From: Marinobacterium lacunae
GTDB taxonomy: Bacteria > Pseudomonadota > Gammaproteobacteria > Pseudomonadales > Balneatricaceae
Reading direction: 5' to 3'
DNA length: 64,000 nucleotides
Assembly: GCF_000705555.1 (NCBI RefSeq)
Contig: NZ_JMQN01000036.1
Span: forward strand, 1-64,000
The translations under genes were made by a program, and so were the position numbers. Positions within the stretch are counted from its first letter, which is position 1; each line of letters begins with the position of its first letter. The notes under the pieces are model-generated. The model ran no database searches. It had not been told where the DNA came from and worked only from the letters and a program-made list of their open reading frames with translations. This document shows positions 19,051-28,474 of the stretch, one piece after another.

Positions 19051-19370
19051 GTCAGGATGCACGTACAGTTACGGTCAAACTGCTCGACAAGGAGTACACC
19101 ATCAGTTGCCCCGATGGAGCCGAAGCGGAGCTGCTCGCTTCAGCAGACTACCTTGACGCCAAAATGCGCGAGATCAAAACCAGCGGCAAGATTGTCGGGC
19201 TTGAGCGTATCGCCGTCATGGCTGCACTGAACATGTCCCACGAGCTGATTCGAAGCCGTGAACAGAGCCGCTCCTCGGTCGAGATGCAGCTTCGTCGCCT
19301 TGGACACAAGATCGATCAGTCGCTAGAGCGGATGGAGCAGCCCGATACCCCGCCTGAAAATCTCTCATGA
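19047..19370 (+). CDS. zapA: Cell division protein ZapA
   Basis: ZapA binds and bundles FtsZ at midcell. The 107-residue protein has the N-terminal globular part (TVKLLDKEYTISCPDGAEAE) and a C-terminal helix for tetramer formation (MAALNMSHELIRSREQSRS). Length and order are those of the family. It is translationally coupled to the coiled-coil gene upstream and is followed after about 100 bases by 6S RNA, an arrangement conserved across gammaproteobacteria. Confidence 0.95.
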   Translation: MSQDARTVTVKLLDKEYTISCPDGAEAELLASADYLDAKMREIKTSGKIVGLERIAVMAALNMSHELIRSREQSRSSVEMQLRRLGHKIDQSLERMEQPDTPPENLS

Positions 19371-19436
19371 TGAAAAATACCCATATTTTTCAAGGCGCTA
19401 ACACGCGCGTAGCAAAAACGTAAAAAATAACAAGAG

Positions 19437-19464
19437 CTGACATTCAAATCGTCCGGCGTATAAT
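19437..19464 (+). promoter_or_regulatory. 6S RNA promoter
   Basis: A -35 CTGACA (19437-19442) and a consensus -10 TATAAT (19459-19464) lie 16 bp apart. The predicted start near 19471 agrees with the 5' end deduced from base pairing of the RNA. The short gap 19371-19436 also contains an AT-rich hairpin (AAAAATA/TATTTTT) just after zapA. Confidence 0.75.
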
Positions 19465-19471
19465 GAAGGTC

Positions 19472-19648
19472 ACTTCCTGGGGTGTTCGATAGTCGGTTAA
19501 GTCCCTCGAGCCGATAATCAAATACCTGGGTTGGCCTACAGGTGTTGTGTGCATGTCCGTGCTTCGGAAAGCCTAATATGCCTGTCGGTTTCCCCACTCT
19601 GAACCTTAGGGTTCAGGGCCAATACCGACGCCGGCATCCTGGGAGGCC
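19472..19648 (+). ncRNA. ssrS: 6S RNA
   Basis: 6S RNA binds the sigma-70 RNA polymerase holoenzyme by mimicking an open promoter. The ends pair over 12 positions (from C19473 with G19646), forming the closing stem. Inside are the conserved AGTCCCTCGAGCCGATA block, a large central bubble, GTGCTTCGGAAAGCCTAATATG, and TGAACCTTAGGGTTCAGGGCC, all recognisable from E. coli and Pseudomonas 6S. It lies between zapA and the 5-formyl-THF cyclo-ligase gene, the universal location. The 3' end is estimated to within a few bases. Confidence 0.93.
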
Positions 19649-19652
19649 CACC

Positions 19653-20270
19653 TTGAACTCACCCCCCCCGACCATCGATACCCAGCGCCGCACATTGCGT
19701 CAGCAGATGCGCCGAACCCGACGCGCCCTGAGTGCCGCCCAGCAACGCGCCGCTGCGACAAACCTCTTGCGTCAGGTGCGTCATCAACTCTGGTTCCTAA
19801 AAGCCCGTCATATCGCGCTCTACCTGCCCAACGACGGCGAAATAGATCCTTCCTTGCTGATCGAGCTCTGCTGGAAGATGAAAAAGCGCGTTTATCTGCC
19901 CGTGTTGCACCCGATCCGGCATAACCGCCTGTGGTTCCTGCCCTACACCCGGCATACGGCGATGTGTAAAAACCGTTTCCGCATACTGGAACCCAAGCTG
20001 CAATATCACCCCCGCCGACCGGGCTGGGCGATGGATCTGGTGATGTTACCGCTGGTCGCGTTTGATGCTGCCGGGAACAGAATGGGTATGGGGGGCGGAT
20101 TTTATGATCGCACTTTCAGCTATAAACGAGCAGAGAAAGGTATCAAAGGTGCAAGACTGATTGGGCTTGCCCATGATTTTCAGAGAGTCGGGGAGTTGCC
20201 GGTACAACCTTGGGATGTACCGCTATTCGGAATCGTGACCGACAGGGCAGCCTATCTGTGCCGCCGCTGA
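19653..20270 (+). CDS. fau: 5-formyltetrahydrofolate cyclo-ligase
   Basis: This enzyme (YgfA) converts 5-formyl-THF to 5,10-methenyl-THF with ATP. From a TTG at 19653 the protein has 205 residues. Family marks are RRTLRQQMRRTRRALS at the start, YLPNDGEID and the C-terminal GMGGGFYDRTFSY. The frame is open upstream to 19542, but that part is 6S RNA and not protein-like. GGGAGG at 19641-19646 is a strong ribosome-binding site 6 bases before the TTG, and it is also the 3' strand of the 6S closing stem. Cotranscription with 6S is known in related bacteria. Confidence 0.9.
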   Translation: MNSPPPTIDTQRRTLRQQMRRTRRALSAAQQRAAATNLLRQVRHQLWFLKARHIALYLPNDGEIDPSLLIELCWKMKKRVYLPVLHPIRHNRLWFLPYTRHTAMCKNRFRILEPKLQYHPRRPGWAMDLVMLPLVAFDAAGNRMGMGGGFYDRTFSYKRAEKGIKGARLIGLAHDFQRVGELPVQPWDVPLFGIVTDRAAYLCRR

Positions 20271-20273
20271 CAA

Positions 20274-20399
20274 TCAGCTATTGAAAACCTGCTGTACCAA
20301 TGCCGTAAATTGGACGTCGGTCTGGGACACGCCCGTCATGATTGCTCCGACAACAAAAACCAATACCAGCACCAGCACGAGATCAGGGCTTTTTTTCAT
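20274..20399 (-). CDS. 41-residue single-span membrane microprotein
   Basis: The minus strand encodes 41 residues: MKKSPDL, a hydrophobic segment of about 17 residues (8-24, rich in Val and Leu), then SQTDVQFTALVQQVFNS. Positive residues before and acidic and polar ones after the span predict an N-in single-pass inner-membrane peptide. The stop is 3 bases from the stop of the convergent cyclo-ligase gene. The ribosome-binding site is poor (GGAAG lies too far upstream and in a stem). I recall similar short unnamed peptides in related genomes but cannot verify this. Function unknown. Confidence 0.6.
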   Translation of the reverse strand: MKKSPDLVLVLVLVFVVGAIMTGVSQTDVQFTALVQQVFNS

Positions 20400-20409
20400 T
20401 TTTCAGAGT

Positions 20410-20479
20410 ACTTCCGTCGATCTAATTAGAGGGTGGTTTTCTAACACGCGTTCGACATAGACATTTAATCGGCGGAAGT
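20410..20479 (-). repeat. Interrupted 12-bp inverted repeat in the microprotein leader
   Basis: ACTTCCGTCGAT (20410-20421) and ATCGGCGGAAGT (20468-20479) are complementary at 11 of 12 positions, the remaining one a G-U pair in one strand. The 46 bases between them hold a smaller inverted repeat (TTAGA/TCTAA). In the minus-strand RNA this would be a long closed stem ending about 10 bases before the microprotein ATG, with GGAAGT of the stem being the only candidate ribosome-binding site. It fills the 101-base gap after the diguanylate cyclase gene. Confidence 0.55.
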
Positions 20480-20500
20480 GTTCCAGAATCGAGTAAAAAA

Positions 20501-22810
20501 TCAACTCTTTTTGCCAAATTCCTGTTTTTCATCAATCTCGACCCGGTTTTTGCCCCTGTTTTTGGCAAGATACAGTGCAGAATCGGCTCGACTGATCGTC
20601 AGCTCCTGATTTTCGCCGATACGCCACTGGGCCACGCCAAAACTGCAGGTAACCGCCTGACCGCCGATCATGACCTGCTCCTCGATAGCCTTGCGCAGTT
20701 TTTCAGCCAACATCCGACCACCCTGGATATCGGTATCCTGCAGCAATATCAGGAACTCCTCTCCCCCCCAGCGTCCAAAACTGTCGATACGACGTATATG
20801 CTCGCGCACGGTGGACACGACCCTGACCAGCACGTCATCACCGCTGGCATGCCCAAAGGTATCGTTTACCTGCTTGAAGTTATCAATATCGAAATAGATC
20901 AACGCCAGCGGTATCCCGCTTCGCTCGGCCAACTCGATAGCGCTTTCGATCTGCGCCGCAAGATTTCGCCGGTTGCTGATTCCGGTCAGACTGTCCTCTC
21001 GGGCCATTCGGGCCAACCGCCGGTTTGTCGCGCTGATAAGATAGAAACGGTATCCAGCCAGAAGCGCCAGCACCAAAATCCCGATCAGTACGTTTCGCAC
21101 CAACGCCTCATCGATACCACCACTGGCCTCGACCGGCTGCCAGCGCGATAGAATCTGCTCACGCTCCTCGTGCCCAACATCGGTCAGCGCAATATCCAAC
21201 AACCGTATCAGCGGGGCTTGGTCACCGTGAGCGGCAAACCCCAACTCGAAGCTGTCGCTGAGCGCCGCATCGAGCACCAGCCCCGCGCTCCCCGAGCGTT
21301 GCATCTCCAGCTCCAGTGTTAGCCGGGCATCCACAAAGGCGGACAGCCGTCCCTGGCGTACCTGTTCCACCCCCTCCTCAACCGTCTCTACCCTCATGAC
21401 CTGTAACTCCGGGAAACGCCTCAGCAGTAACCGATCAAGATCATGATGACGCAACACGCCCACCGGCCCCGGCAGCAGCTTTGGGTGTGCGATAGTTCCC
21501 CCGTCATCGGATACTGCTTCACCCAGCACCGCAACCATCGGTGTGGTCATGAACGGGCGCGAGTAATAGAGCGGATCGCCGGAGGGTACAGTGGACATGA
21601 TCCCGGCAATCAGATCGCAGCGATTCTCAGCAAGCAGCCTTCTGGAGGACTGCCAGGAATCACTGCTGACCACGTGATAATCAAGCCCGATACGCGAGAT
21701 AATATGCTCAACATACTCGGCCAGCAGGCCCGTCGATTTTTCATCTTTCAGCCACTGCAAAGGTTCCCAGTCGCGATTTTCGCACACCCTTACAGGTCCG
21801 AAATTACGCAAGTAATAACGCTGAAAGGGGGTAAAACGCATTGATGCGCTGGCCGTGCAACACAACAACATTCCGCTTAAATCGGCATCTGGATCGACAC
21901 TGGTAGCAATCCGATAGATGCTGGCCATTGAGTTGAAGCGATCCGGGCTTAGCGTGCCAAACCGTCCCTGATCATCAAACGCCAGCGCACGCAACGCGCT
22001 CCCCTCAAAGATCAACGCTTCACGGCTGCGCTGCTGAGTGTTGTAATGCGCAAGAATAACGTCAGCAGTTTCTTCAATGTTTTCAAATGCGTACATCCAC
22101 CCCTTTATCGAAGCGTCGCGGAATCTAAGCACCATGTCGAAACGCGCATCGGCCAGATCGCCGCGTGTAAACAGGATGTCGGAGTACATCGGAAAGCCAT
22201 AATCCTGTGGATGGATCAGGTTATAGTCGATCCCCCGTCTTTCCATCTGGAACGGCTCATTGGATACATAGGAGGCCATCGCATCGGTTCGGCCCTCGAT
22301 CAGGTCCGCAATATCATAGGAGGGCTCCTGAACCTGGATATCATCAAGTGTGATGCCGAACTTGAGCATCATCGCGATAACTTCCGATACCTGGACAGCA
22401 TCATCCGTCACCATAATACGTTTGCCACGCAACCCGCCGGGATCGGCAATGCCGCTGTCGGCCCGCGTGAGCAGCATTAGAGGGGAGTGCTGGAAAGCCG
22501 CCATTAGTGCGACGACATCCACGCCATGGAGCTTGTCCAGCAATAGAGAAGAGCGCCCGACGCCGAACTCCGCACGACCACTCATGACCTGATCGAGCGG
22601 CGCCCGGTCAGGATCGACTTCGATCAACTCGACAGATAGCCCGGCATCCCGGTAAAAACCCTTCTCCACCGCCATGTAGTAGCCGGCGAACTGAAACTGA
22701 TGCTTCCATGTCAGCTGCAGACGCACCTCTTCCAGTACCGTCTGAGCGTGAGTCAGGGCCGATACCAGGAGCAGCAGCACTGAGACAAACAGGCGCGGAA
22801 TCAAACGCAT
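20501..22810 (-). CDS. Diguanylate cyclase with two periplasmic-binding-protein sensor domains
   Basis: This 769-residue inner-membrane protein probably makes cyclic di-GMP in response to a periplasmic ligand. Residues 1-22 are a signal peptide. About 25-250 is an NMT1/THI5-like binding domain (LTWKHQFQFAGYYMAVEKG), and about 335-555 is a second, SBP_bac_3-like domain (VRVCENRDWEPLQWL). A membrane helix lies near 570-590, and GGDEF spans about 600-760. The active site is GGEEF at 682-686, and an RxxD inhibitory site (R673, D676) sits five residues before it, so product inhibition is expected. It stands alone on its strand after an AEC permease. The ligand is unknown; NMT1-type domains often bind pyrimidine or sulfonate compounds. 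Confidence 0.92.
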   Translation of the reverse strand: MRLIPRLFVSVLLLLVSALTHAQTVLEEVRLQLTWKHQFQFAGYYMAVEKGFYRDAGLSVELIEVDPDRAPLDQVMSGRAEFGVGRSSLLLDKLHGVDVVALMAAFQHSPLMLLTRADSGIADPGGLRGKRIMVTDDAVQVSEVIAMMLKFGITLDDIQVQEPSYDIADLIEGRTDAMASYVSNEPFQMERRGIDYNLIHPQDYGFPMYSDILFTRGDLADARFDMVLRFRDASIKGWMYAFENIEETADVILAHYNTQQRSREALIFEGSALRALAFDDQGRFGTLSPDRFNSMASIYRIATSVDPDADLSGMLLCCTASASMRFTPFQRYYLRNFGPVRVCENRDWEPLQWLKDEKSTGLLAEYVEHIISRIGLDYHVVSSDSWQSSRRLLAENRCDLIAGIMSTVPSGDPLYYSRPFMTTPMVAVLGEAVSDDGGTIAHPKLLPGPVGVLRHHDLDRLLLRRFPELQVMRVETVEEGVEQVRQGRLSAFVDARLTLELEMQRSGSAGLVLDAALSDSFELGFAAHGDQAPLIRLLDIALTDVGHEEREQILSRWQPVEASGGIDEALVRNVLIGILVLALLAGYRFYLISATNRRLARMAREDSLTGISNRRNLAAQIESAIELAERSGIPLALIYFDIDNFKQVNDTFGHASGDDVLVRVVSTVREHIRRIDSFGRWGGEEFLILLQDTDIQGGRMLAEKLRKAIEEQVMIGGQAVTCSFGVAQWRIGENQELTISRADSALYLAKNRGKNRVEIDEKQEFGKKS

Positions 22811-22898
22811 CGAGTCGCTCCAAAAACCTTACCTGATTTAAGGCTATGCACCGGCCATCAAATACTCAAGGCGATTACACGCTCCAGGTTGTGCCAGA

Positions 22899-23810
22899 TC
22901 AGATCAGCAGTTTCAGCATTATCGGCATCGTCAGCATCGAAATTAGTGTCTGCGCGGTGATGATATTCGCCATCATCGGCGCATCGCCTCCAAGCTGGCG
23001 TGCCAGAATATAGGAAGCCGTAGCCGTGGGCACCGCGGTGAATATCAGCATCACCTGACTGGCCATCAGATCCAGCTCAAACAGACTCGACAACGCGACC
23101 GCCAATACAGGAAAGAGTAGCAGCTTTACGACAATTGCTATCAACACCGGTGTACCACTGCCTCTTATCATGCGCAGATCGATCGCCGCACCGACCGCCA
23201 GCAGACCCAACGGCAATGCCATCCCGCCCAGCAGATCAAGAACGGGCCGGGCCGGACCTGGCAGCCCCAGCCCAGACAGATTAAGCGCAATGCCCAGCAG
23301 ACAGGCGAGAATCAACGGGTTGGTCGCCAGCGTTCTGAGCACCCCCTTCAGGGTCGGCCGCGACTGGCCGAACCAGGCAAACACCAGCACACACAGCAGG
23401 TTAAGGGTGGGAATCATCACCGCTGTCACAACAGCGGCCAGCGCCACGCCAGGCCCCGGTATCAAAGCGGCACTGGCAGCCAGTGCCACATAAGTATTGA
23501 AACGCATCCCGCCTTGATACACCGAGGTGAACTGAGCGTTGGGGAAACGAAACACCAGCCGCAATAGCAACAGAATGAGCGTACCGATTATCAGCAGAGC
23601 CAGCACAGCCAGCACCAGTTGCAAGGTCTGGGCACCGCCTAGCTCGGCACGACTGAGGCGACTGACCAGCAGCGAAGGAAACAGCACGTAGTAGGTCGCG
23701 CGCTCCGCAGGTGGCCAGAACGCCGCTCCGGGAAAATCGGTCCGCCTTGCCAGATAACCGAGCAAGAGCAATGCAAACAGTGGCCAAAGCGCAGTGAGAA
23801 TACCGTCCAT
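22899..23810 (-). CDS. AEC-family permease
   Basis: This is a membrane protein of 303 residues with about ten hydrophobic segments in two halves, matching the auxin efflux carrier (AEC) family. Visible marks are LLLGYLARR at the N-terminus, the central GGMRFNTYVALA and the C-terminal FTAVPTATASYILARQLGGD motif. Bacterial members carry malate, malonate or other small organic acids; the substrate here is not evident. It is divergent from the ACT-domain gene; the gap holds a TATACT hexamer at 23818-23823 that could be that gene's -10. Confidence 0.9.
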   Translation of the reverse strand: MDGILTALWPLFALLLLGYLARRTDFPGAAFWPPAERATYYVLFPSLLVSRLSRAELGGAQTLQLVLAVLALLIIGTLILLLLRLVFRFPNAQFTSVYQGGMRFNTYVALAASAALIPGPGVALAAVVTAVMIPTLNLLCVLVFAWFGQSRPTLKGVLRTLATNPLILACLLGIALNLSGLGLPGPARPVLDLLGGMALPLGLLAVGAAIDLRMIRGSGTPVLIAIVVKLLLFPVLAVALSSLFELDLMASQVMLIFTAVPTATASYILARQLGGDAPMMANIITAQTLISMLTMPIMLKLLI

Positions 23811-23885
23811 AGTTGTTTATACTCAGGGAACAATGAATAGGACACCGGGCAACGGTGTAAATAAGCCTACATGGAGCCCCTTATA

Positions 23886-24398
23886 ATGACATCTCTGGTA
23901 ATGAGTTTTATAGGTCGCGACAAGCCGGGTCTGGTTGGCCTGCTCTCGAAGACCATCGCCGAGCACAAGGGCAACTGGCAGGAGTCGGGCATGTCCCGCC
24001 TGGGCGGACAGTTTGCAGGCATTCTGGTGATACAGGTTCCGGAATCCGAGCAGGACGCGCTGATCAGCGCACTCAAGGACCTTGAGCAACAGGGCTTGAG
24101 GGTAAGCGTCGAGCGCAGCGACAGTACCGAGGACACGGAATCTACCCGCGCTGTCACTCTGGATCTAATCGGCCACGACAAACCCGGCATCGTACGCGAT
24201 ATTTCGCGTGCACTGGCCGAGCTGCATATCAACGTACACAAGATGCAGACTGAGCTGACCTCCGGTTCCATGTCGGGCGAACTGCTGTTCAAGGCCTGCG
24301 CCGAACTTCAGGTACCGACGCCGGTCGATCTGGACGAGCTTCAGGACAAACTCGAGGCGATCGCCTCGGACCTGATGGTCGACATCACGCTGAATTGA
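23886..24398 (+). CDS. GcvR-like double ACT-domain protein
   Basis: This soluble 170-residue protein has two ACT domains, about 4-80 (FIGRDKPGLVGLLSKTIAEH) and 95-168 (DLIGHDKPGIVRDISRALAEL). The DKPG loop in each is the amino-acid-binding turn. E. coli GcvR, of the same build, binds glycine and inhibits the GcvA activator; here only the family resemblance can be claimed, because no gcv operon is adjacent. ATG at 23886 is preferred: GGAG lies 9 bases upstream, inside the alternative start at 23871. Confidence 0.85.
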   Translation: MTSLVMSFIGRDKPGLVGLLSKTIAEHKGNWQESGMSRLGGQFAGILVIQVPESEQDALISALKDLEQQGLRVSVERSDSTEDTESTRAVTLDLIGHDKPGIVRDISRALAELHINVHKMQTELTSGSMSGELLFKACAELQVPTPVDLDELQDKLEAIASDLMVDITLN

Positions 24399-24402
24399 CC
24401 GA

Positions 24403-25593
24403 TCATGAGCCGGTACTGCGATGCAGAGCCGGCTCATGCTGCTCCAGCCGCCACAGCAACGTCATCAGTACAGCCCCCAGCGCAACCATCGCCGCGGCGA
24501 TATAAAGCCCCAGATCGTAGTTTCCCGACGCCGCTGCCAGCATGCCGGTGATAGCCGGAGCCAGTATCTGCGCGACGCCATATGACAGCGTCATGCGCCC
24601 CATCAGCTTGGCAGGCTTAGTCGGGTAGAAACGCCCTGCCATGGTCAGCACAAGGCCGACACAGCCAATAAACGTGCCGCCAAATAGCGCCGCACCGAGC
24701 AGCGCGCCTGCAAGCGTGGGCACCCACACCGGCAACACGATGCCCACAAGCTGCAGCAGATAGGCCAGAAACAGTGCCGGCACATACCCCACCCGACGCG
24801 CTACCCGGTCCCAGGCGATCACCGCCGGAGCGGCCGCAAGACCGAGTATCAGAAACGCCCAGTTACCGCTGCCCTCAAGACCTGGCTGGCGGGCGACGAT
24901 ATCGACGATAAACGTGGCACTGATCACATACCCCCAACCAGCACAGAAATAAGCTGCCAGCATCAGACGGTTGAACAGTGGCGCAGGTGGACGGTCGACA
25001 AGTGACTGCCCTGCGGTGGTCTTGCCTCCGGTATCGGGCGGCGGCATCCAGCGCCAGGCCGGTATGGCCAACAGCAGTGCCAGCAGCGCGAACCCCAGCC
25101 ACTGATGACGCCACTCCATCGCCGAGGCGCTAAACAGCTCCACGATCACTGAGCACAGAGCGATACCCACGCCCATACCAATAAAGTGAATACCGAGTTC
25201 GGAACGGTACTGATGACGGATCAGCCAGTTGAGAATCAACGCGCTGGCCAGCAGCAGGCCGCCCGCCGCGCTGAAGCCGGCGATCAGGCGCAATACTGAC
25301 CAGAGCAGATAGTGTTGGGTTAACGCCATACCGGCAGTCGTCAGCACCGCCAATACCAGGCACAGGCGGTAAAGTCTGTCCTTAAGGCGCAGATCCGATA
25401 CCGCAGCGGCAGTGAAGGCGCCCCCGAGGTATCCGATGTAGTTGAAGCTTGCCAACCAACCGCCCAAAGCGGTATCGAGAGGGGTTTGCGCCAACATGAC
25501 CGGCAGCAGGGGCGTATAGGCAAAACGCGCCACGCCGACGGTCACGATTAGACTGAGAATACCAGCACCCAACACCTGCCAACGCTTTTCCAT
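24403..25593 (-). CDS. YbfB/YjiJ-type MFS permease
   Basis: This is a 396-residue major facilitator with about twelve membrane segments. The N-terminus GVARFAYTPLLPVML followed by GWLASFNYIGYLGGAF is characteristic of the YbfB/YjiJ subfamily. The late LMGRMTLSYGVAQILAP region is also typical. The substrate is not known for this subfamily. Its stop is 4 bases from the stop of the convergent ACT-domain gene, and it lies 71 bases downstream of argH on the same strand. Confidence 0.9.
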   Translation of the reverse strand: MEKRWQVLGAGILSLIVTVGVARFAYTPLLPVMLAQTPLDTALGGWLASFNYIGYLGGAFTAAAVSDLRLKDRLYRLCLVLAVLTTAGMALTQHYLLWSVLRLIAGFSAAGGLLLASALILNWLIRHQYRSELGIHFIGMGVGIALCSVIVELFSASAMEWRHQWLGFALLALLLAIPAWRWMPPPDTGGKTTAGQSLVDRPPAPLFNRLMLAAYFCAGWGYVISATFIVDIVARQPGLEGSGNWAFLILGLAAAPAVIAWDRVARRVGYVPALFLAYLLQLVGIVLPVWVPTLAGALLGAALFGGTFIGCVGLVLTMAGRFYPTKPAKLMGRMTLSYGVAQILAPAITGMLAAASGNYDLGLYIAAAMVALGAVLMTLLWRLEQHEPALHRSTGS

Positions 25594-25664
25594 CCCCGCT
25601 CCTTAGACGCCCGATAAGGGCATGGATTTCACGACGCAGGTACCGGGTGTTTTGTCGGTGGTGA

Positions 25665-27062
25665 TCAGTCTGCACGCGCGGCCAGCAGATCGCGGCCGCG
25701 GGAAACTGCCGCGAGCACCTGATCCGGAGCCGTACCGCCAATATGGTTACGTGCTGCGACCGATCCTTCCAGTGTCAAAACGTCGAATACGTCCTCGCCG
25801 ATGACATCGGAGAACTGCTGGAGCTCCTCAAGCGACATGTCGGACAGATCCTTGCCAGTCTTGATACCGTATGCCACAGAGAGGCCGACGATCTCATGGG
25901 CATCTCGGAATGCCACGCCCTTGCGCACCAGATAATCGGCCAGATCCGTTGCGGTAGAGAAGCCACGGCGTGCCGCTTCACGCATCTGGTCCTTGCGTGA
26001 CTCGATAGCGGGGACCATGTCTCCGAAGGCACGCAGACAACCCTTCACGGTGTCGACCGCGTCGAACAGCGGCTCCTTGTCTTCCTGGTTATCCTTGTTG
26101 TACGCCAGCGGCTGCGACTTCATCAGTGTCAGCAGCGACATCAGGTGGCCATATACCCGGCCGCTCTTGCCGCGCACCAGTTCGGGTACGTCCGGGTTCT
26201 TCTTCTGCGGCATGATCGACGAGCCGGTACAGAAACGGTCCGGCAGGTTGATGAAGTTAAACTGAGCCGAGGTCCAAAGCACCAACTCTTCTGACATGCG
26301 TGTCATATGCATCAGCAACACGCTGGACGCCGCACAGAACTCGATGGCGAAGTCCCGATCAGATACCGCATCAAGGGAGTTGCCGGCCGGCGCGTCGAAC
26401 TGCAGCAGTTCAGCGGTGTAGTGACGGTCGATCGGATAGGTAGTACCGGCCAGCGCCGCCGCGCCCAGCGGCATGATGTTCACACGCTTGCGGCAATCAG
26501 CGAAACGTTCGTAATCGCGCGACAGCATCTCGAACCAGGCCAGCAGGTGGTGACCGAAGGTGACCGGCTGAGCGGTCTGCAGATGGGTAAAGCCCGGCAT
26601 GATGGTATCGGCTTCTTGCTCGGCCAGATCCAGCAAACCCTGCTGCAGACGGCTGATCTCGGACAGGATCAGATCGATCTCGTCACGCATGTATAGACGG
26701 ATGTCGGTAGCCACCTGATCGTTACGGGAGCGACCGGTATGCAGTTTCTTGCCGGTGATGCCGATCTTCTTGGTCAACGCCGCTTCGATGTTCATGTGCA
26801 CATCTTCCAGTGCCACCGACCACTCGAACTCACCACGCTCGATCTCGATGCGGATTTCGCTCAGGCCGCGGATGATATCGTCACGCTCCTTGTCGCTGAG
26901 CACTCCAACCTTTTCCAGCATGCGGGCATGCGCTATCGAGCCCTGAATATCCTGCTTATAGAGGCGGCGGTCGAAATCGACAGAGGCGGTAAAACGCGCC
27001 ACGAATGCATCTGTCGGTTCACTGAAACGGCCACCCCACTGCTGATTGGTCTCTTTGCTCAT
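25665..27062 (-). CDS. argH: Argininosuccinate lyase
   Basis: ArgH splits argininosuccinate into arginine and fumarate in the last step of arginine synthesis. The 465-residue protein has the N-terminal WGGRF motif, [19 protein letters not shown], and the fumarase-superfamily signature [12 protein letters not shown] with the catalytic Ser. Length is normal. It is divergent from the TRAP operon. In Pseudomonas argH is followed across a short divergent region by algZ-algR-hemC; here a transporter cassette occupies that space. Confidence 0.97.
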   Translation of the reverse strand: MSKETNQQWGGRFSEPTDAFVARFTASVDFDRRLYKQDIQGSIAHARMLEKVGVLSDKERDDIIRGLSEIRIEIERGEFEWSVALEDVHMNIEAALTKKIGITGKKLHTGRSRNDQVATDIRLYMRDEIDLILSEISRLQQGLLDLAEQEADTIMPGFTHLQTAQPVTFGHHLLAWFEMLSRDYERFADCRKRVNIMPLGAAALAGTTYPIDRHYTAELLQFDAPAGNSLDAVSDRDFAIEFCAASSVLLMHMTRMSEELVLWTSAQFNFINLPDRFCTGSSIMPQKKNPDVPELVRGKSGRVYGHLMSLLTLMKSQPLAYNKDNQEDKEPLFDAVDTVKGCLRAFGDMVPAIESRKDQMREAARRGFSTATDLADYLVRKGVAFRDAHEIVGLSVAYGIKTGKDLSDMSLEELQQFSDVIGEDVFDVLTLEGSVAARNHIGGTAPDQVLAAVSRGRDLLAARAD

Positions 27063-27232
27063 ACCCTTTACCTCACTGGCGCAATGTCGGCCCTGCGTTC
27101 GAGAGCCGGTGAAATTTTCGATGCCGAGATTATACAGCCCTTTTGCGCCTGTTTGTCAGTTCTCCCCCATACCTGCTCAATTCCCCGTTCGCACTCTGTA
27201 GACACACGACATCATTAGGCATAAGCCTTATT

Positions 27233-27305
27233 TTGAGACTTTTGATCTCATTTTATTTGACATCAGAGCCCAACAAAACTATTTATATCGAGACATTTAG
27301 TCCCA
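27233..27305 (+). promoter_or_regulatory. TRAP operon promoter flanked by two 18-bp dyad repeats
   Basis: The -35 is consensus TTGACA (27257-27262); 17 bp further is TATTTA (27280-27285), giving a start near 27292. Two copies of an 18-bp element flank it: TTGAGACTTTTGATCTCA (27233-27250) and TCGAGACATTTAGTCCCA (27288-27305). They share TYGAGACWTTTRRTCYCA, have dyad symmetry (TGAGA/TCTCA in the first), and are centred 55 bp apart. One abuts the -35 and the other covers the start, which suits a dimeric repressor, perhaps the IclR protein encoded at the cassette's end. A ribosome-binding site (AAAGGAACAGG) precedes dctP. Confidence 0.6.
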
Positions 27306-27326
27306 AAATAACAAAAGGAACAGGAT

Positions 27327-28391
<1,065 letters not shown>

Positions 28392-28418
28392 TCGGGGCGA
28401 TCTGCGCTCAGCAACTCA

Positions 28419-28440
28419 GGGCGGGGTCATAACCCCGCCC
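28419..28440 (+). other. 9-bp intercistronic hairpin between dctP and dctQ
   Basis: GGGCGGGGT (28419-28427) and ACCCCGCCC (28432-28440) form a perfect, very GC-rich stem with a CATA tetraloop. No T-run follows. It lies between the abundant binding-protein gene and the first membrane subunit, where such hairpins are known to protect the upstream mRNA from 3' exonucleases and raise receptor-to-permease ratio. Confidence 0.65.
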
Positions 28441-28474
28441 CTTCGATCCGACAAGACTCAACCGGAACCACGGT

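Noticed and set aside
19542..19652. Upstream in-frame ATG that would extend the cyclo-ligase by 37 codons
   Set aside because: The extension is 6S RNA sequence and its translation lacks family similarity; the TTG with GGGAGG fits better.
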